A stretch of 64,000 bases of DNA. Origin: Reyranellaceae bacterium. GTDB taxonomy: Bacteria; Pseudomonadota; Alphaproteobacteria; Reyranellales; Reyranellaceae. The position numbers and the translations under genes were made by a program. Positions 61,669-64,000 of this stretch are shown one piece after another. The notes under the pieces are model-generated. The model ran no database searches. It saw only the letters and a program-made list of their open reading frames with translations, and was not told where the DNA came from. Position 1 is the stretch's first letter; each line of letters starts with the position of its first letter. The stretch spans positions 1-64,000 of the forward strand of contig JALHMM010000003.1 in the NCBI GenBank assembly GCA_022844045.1, read 5' to 3'.

Positions 61669-62814
61669 TCACCGCTCGCCGTGTCGGGCCGAGGCGAGCG
61701 CGACTGCCCCAGTGGCGATGATCATGAGGCTCGCGACAAGCATCAACGCCAGGGACAGCGACACCACGGTCAGCGCCGCGCTGGCGAAGATGACGCCCGT
61801 CGCGTTGGCGGTGCGTTGCAGGGCGAAGACTTCGGCGCGTCGTTGCGGCGGCGCCAGCGTGTCGAGCACGAGCGAGTAGTAGGTCGACAGCGGCGCCAGC
61901 ACCGCGCCGATCAGGATGGTCGCGATGATGGTCGTGACGGCGGACAGATTGAGCGCCGCGAGGCCGGCGCCCGACGCCATGATGAAAAGCTGTGCCACCA
62001 CCACCCAGCGCGACGCCATGCGGTTGCGCACGCTGACCCAGATCCCGCCGGCGACGGAGGCCACGCACAGCGGCACGGTGAACAGGATGGCGAGCGCCGG
62101 CTGGTAGCCGAAGTTGAGCGCCAGCGCGACGGCGCCGATCTCGATCGAGGCGACGGTGGCGCCGCCCGCCATCGCGCACAGCAACCACAGCAGCATCGAG
62201 CGGCCGAGAACCGAGCCTTCGGCGCGGCGAAGGCCGTCGCCCGGCATCGCATCGACATGCGGGATCAGCACGGCCGGCACGGCGCCGAGCGCGGCGAGCG
62301 CGAGGATGGCGAAGACCGGCGAGACGGTGCCCAGACCGGACGCCGCGACGGGCGCCAGCACGAAGGTCGTCTCGTTGACCGTGGCGGCGATGCCCAGCGC
62401 GCGCGGCAGGCGCTCGGCCGGCGCGAGCTGGCTGAGCAAGGCGCGCATGTAGCCGAAGGCCGCGCCGTTCACCGATCCGGCGATCGCCGCCGACACGACG
62501 AGCCAGGCGAAGGGCGCTTCGGTGGTCGCGAGCAGGGCGATGCCCACCAGCGCCACCGTGCGCAGGACCACCAGCAGCTTCAACGCCGTCGCGACGCGCA
62601 GCCCGCCGGTGAGCCGCACGATGGGGATGGCGCCGATCACCTGCGCCAGGGTCATGGCGAGCATCATGGCCGCGCCGCCGCGCGCGTCGCCGGTGAGGCT
62701 GAGCGCGACCAGCGCGAAGGCGATGGGTCCCGCCGCCTGCGGTACGCCGAACGTGCCGGAGGCGATGAACCAGCGCAGCAACGGCCATCTACCGGCGGAC
62801 GACAAGCTTGGCAC
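61669..62814 (-). CDS. MFS transporter
   Basis: A 381-residue major facilitator with 12 predicted helices (for example FGVPQAAGPIAFALVALSL, TVALVGIALLATTEAPFAWL, AILFTVPLCVASVAGGIWV). LSQLAPAERLPRALGIAATV lies at the helix 4-5 region, and RRAEVFALQRTANATGV in the second half. Compact loops and no substrate-binding motif I recognise; drug or small-solute efflux is a generic guess. No transcription regulator adjacent. A 160-bp gap without a gene separates it from the binding-protein gene. Confidence 0.88.
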   Translation of the reverse strand: MPSLSSAGRWPLLRWFIASGTFGVPQAAGPIAFALVALSLTGDARGGAAMMLAMTLAQVIGAIPIVRLTGGLRVATALKLLVVLRTVALVGIALLATTEAPFAWLVVSAAIAGSVNGAAFGYMRALLSQLAPAERLPRALGIAATVNETTFVLAPVAASGLGTVSPVFAILALAALGAVPAVLIPHVDAMPGDGLRRAEGSVLGRSMLLWLLCAMAGGATVASIEIGAVALALNFGYQPALAILFTVPLCVASVAGGIWVSVRNRMASRWVVVAQLFIMASGAGLAALNLSAVTTIIATILIGAVLAPLSTYYSLVLDTLAPPQRRAEVFALQRTANATGVIFASAALTVVSLSLALMLVASLMIIATGAVALASARHGER

Positions 62815-62974
62815 GGACGGTATGCTGGCGATGGCGGCGACGCGTCACAAGGGGCGCGTTGCGCGGGCCTGGCGCGATGACCGCGCCATGCGCCCGCGTC
62901 GAAGGACGGCGTGCGTTAGAGCATCGAGCGGTTAATCAGACGCGCCTGTCATCCTCGGGGCCGTCCGCCGCCGC

Positions 62975-63922
62975 TCACTCGATCACCTCGTCGGCGCGCA
63001 CCAGCACCGACAGCGGGATCTCGAAGCCCAGCGCGCGGGCGGCCTTGAGGTTGACGATCAGCGTGTAGTCGGTCGGCTGCTGCACCGGCAGGTCGGCCGG
63101 CTTGGCGCCCTTGAGGATGCGGTCGATATACGCCGCGAGGTTGCGCTCGATCTCGCTTCGGCTGGCGGCGTAGGTGATCACGCCACCTTCCGCCGCGAAG
63201 GCTTCCCACGGCGACGCCGTGGCGATGCGGCGCTGGTTGGCCATCTCGATCGCGCGGTCGCGGCGCATGCTGGGCTGCACGATCAGCGCCCGCACGCCTT
63301 GCCGCTCGAAGGCGGCGAAGGCGGCCTGGTAATCGTCGGCCGCCGGCACGCGCTCGACATGCAAGGTCACGCCGGTCGCGCGCTGCGCCGTGTCGAGCAG
63401 CTCGAGGAAGGGCACGGTGAACGGATCGCCGGCGTTGGCCAGCACGCCGAAGCGCCCGGCGCCGGGGAACGCCTCGCGCAGCAGGGCGAGCAGCTTGGTG
63501 CCGAGCTCGGATGTGGTACCGGACACGCCGGTGATGTTGCCGCCGGGGCGCGACAGCGAGGAGACGAGGCCGGTGCGCACCGGATCGCCCGCCGACATGA
63601 CGATCGGGATGGTGCTGGTGGCGGCGCGCGCGGCGTGGACCGTCGGCGTCTGCGTCGCCACGATCACATCGACCTCCAGCCGCACCAGCTCGGCGGCCAG
63701 CGCCGGCAGTCGATCGGGCTGGCCCATGGCGGAGCGCACCTCGAAGGCGACGGTGCGGCCCTCGACATAGCCCAGCCGGCGCAGCTCGTTGCGCATGGCG
63801 CCCAGGATCGGCTCGGGATTGGCCTGGAACAGGAAGCCGATGCGCGGCAGCTTCGCGCCCTGCGCGCGCCCGGAGCCGGGCAGTGCGGCGAGCGATGCGA
63901 GGAGAAGAACGCGACGCTTCAT
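62975..63922 (-). CDS. ABC transporter substrate-binding protein (ABC_sub_bind/DUF534 family)
   Basis: A 315-residue exported binding protein with a signal peptide (MKRRVLLLASLAALPGSGRA). PRIGFLFQANPEPILGAMRN, LRRLGYVEGRTVAFEVRSA, ELVRLEVDVIVATQTPTVHA and SLSRPGGNITGVSGTTSELG are the family's characteristic blocks. The C-terminal IDRILKGAKPADLPVQQPTD and ALGFEIPLSVLVRADEVIE also match. This family is expanded in Bradyrhizobium-like and other alphaproteobacteria, usually as orphans. Ligand unknown; no permease is nearby. Nothing recognisable lies between 63923 and 64000. Confidence 0.94.
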   Translation of the reverse strand: MKRRVLLLASLAALPGSGRAQGAKLPRIGFLFQANPEPILGAMRNELRRLGYVEGRTVAFEVRSAMGQPDRLPALAAELVRLEVDVIVATQTPTVHAARAATSTIPIVMSAGDPVRTGLVSSLSRPGGNITGVSGTTSELGTKLLALLREAFPGAGRFGVLANAGDPFTVPFLELLDTAQRATGVTLHVERVPAADDYQAAFAAFERQGVRALIVQPSMRRDRAIEMANQRRIATASPWEAFAAEGGVITYAASRSEIERNLAAYIDRILKGAKPADLPVQQPTDYTLIVNLKAARALGFEIPLSVLVRADEVIE

Positions 63923-64000
63923 GGGTCGGCAACGCTGATCGGGGGAGCCCGCCGTGTCAATCGGCAGTGGTCGATCGGCCGTGCTATCGTCGGCGACGCT

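Overview
The window is high-GC chromosomal DNA from an alphaproteobacterium. The evidence is an uninterrupted-looking GC-rich codon bias, the thrS-infC-rpmI-rplT-pheS-pheT translation cluster, LepA, an ohr/ohrR pair, a CHASE3/HisKA_2-type sensor kinase, several class III CoA-transferases, and dense palindromic intergenic repeats of kinds common in that class. I cannot name the genus with confidence; a Reyranella-like or Rhodospirillales-like lineage is only a guess. There is one tRNA gene, tRNA-Ser(GGA). I saw no rRNA, no CRISPR array and no intact transposase gene.

Layout. 1-4.3 kb: a secreted TPR protein (partial), an SDR/epimerase, an ABHD10-like hydrolase, a GT4 glycosyltransferase and a leucine-rich repeat protein. 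4.5-14.4 kb: the translation cluster thrS, infC (with an apparent AUA start), rpmI, rplT, pheS, pheT. It is split between infC and rpmI by a divergent ohr/ohrR peroxide-resistance pair plus shredded duplicate pieces of infC, rpmI and ohrR. 14.4-21 kb: a secreted protein, a glutaredoxin-DinB protein with an in-frame UGA exactly at the first cysteine of its CxxC motif (candidate selenoprotein), a three-gene DevBCA/MacAB-like exporter, and lepA. 21-28 kb: a CitE-like lyase, class III CoA-transferase and MaoC-type hydratase that could form a mesaconate/itaconate-type CoA route, then a luciferase-like monooxygenase and an orphan Leu/Ile/Val-type binding protein. 28-48 kb: TetR/aldo-keto reductase divergon, DUF1254 protein, hydrolases, another CoA-transferase, a PLP gamma-lyase-family enzyme, a sugar-type binding protein downstream of a CHASE3 histidine kinase, a class IV aminotransferase, an HpaB-like monooxygenase, a three-gene envelope/esterase operon, a GMC oxidoreductase and an MFS transporter. 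48-51 kb: a GST and a molybdopterin oxidoreductase.

51-58.5 kb is an integrated phage-like or island segment. It holds a 28-codon ORF with a strong Shine-Dalgarno, a DUF5343 protein, a HicB-like small protein in an AT-rich pocket, phage-type replication genes (RepO-like protein, zinc finger plus Toprim/helicase), and HNH endonucleases. About 1.08 kb of HNH plus helicase C-terminus is duplicated. Between the two copies sits a Panacea-domain antitoxin with an unrecognised 123-residue partner, a strong candidate PanTA-type toxin-antitoxin pair. 58.7-64 kb returns to core-like content: a fatty acid desaturase operon, an SDR, an MFS transporter and an ABC-type binding protein.

Four families of palindromic repeats are scattered between genes, including inside the pheS-pheT operon. 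One of them is a 209-bp MITE found twice, with near-perfect terminal inverted repeats and 10-bp target duplications.
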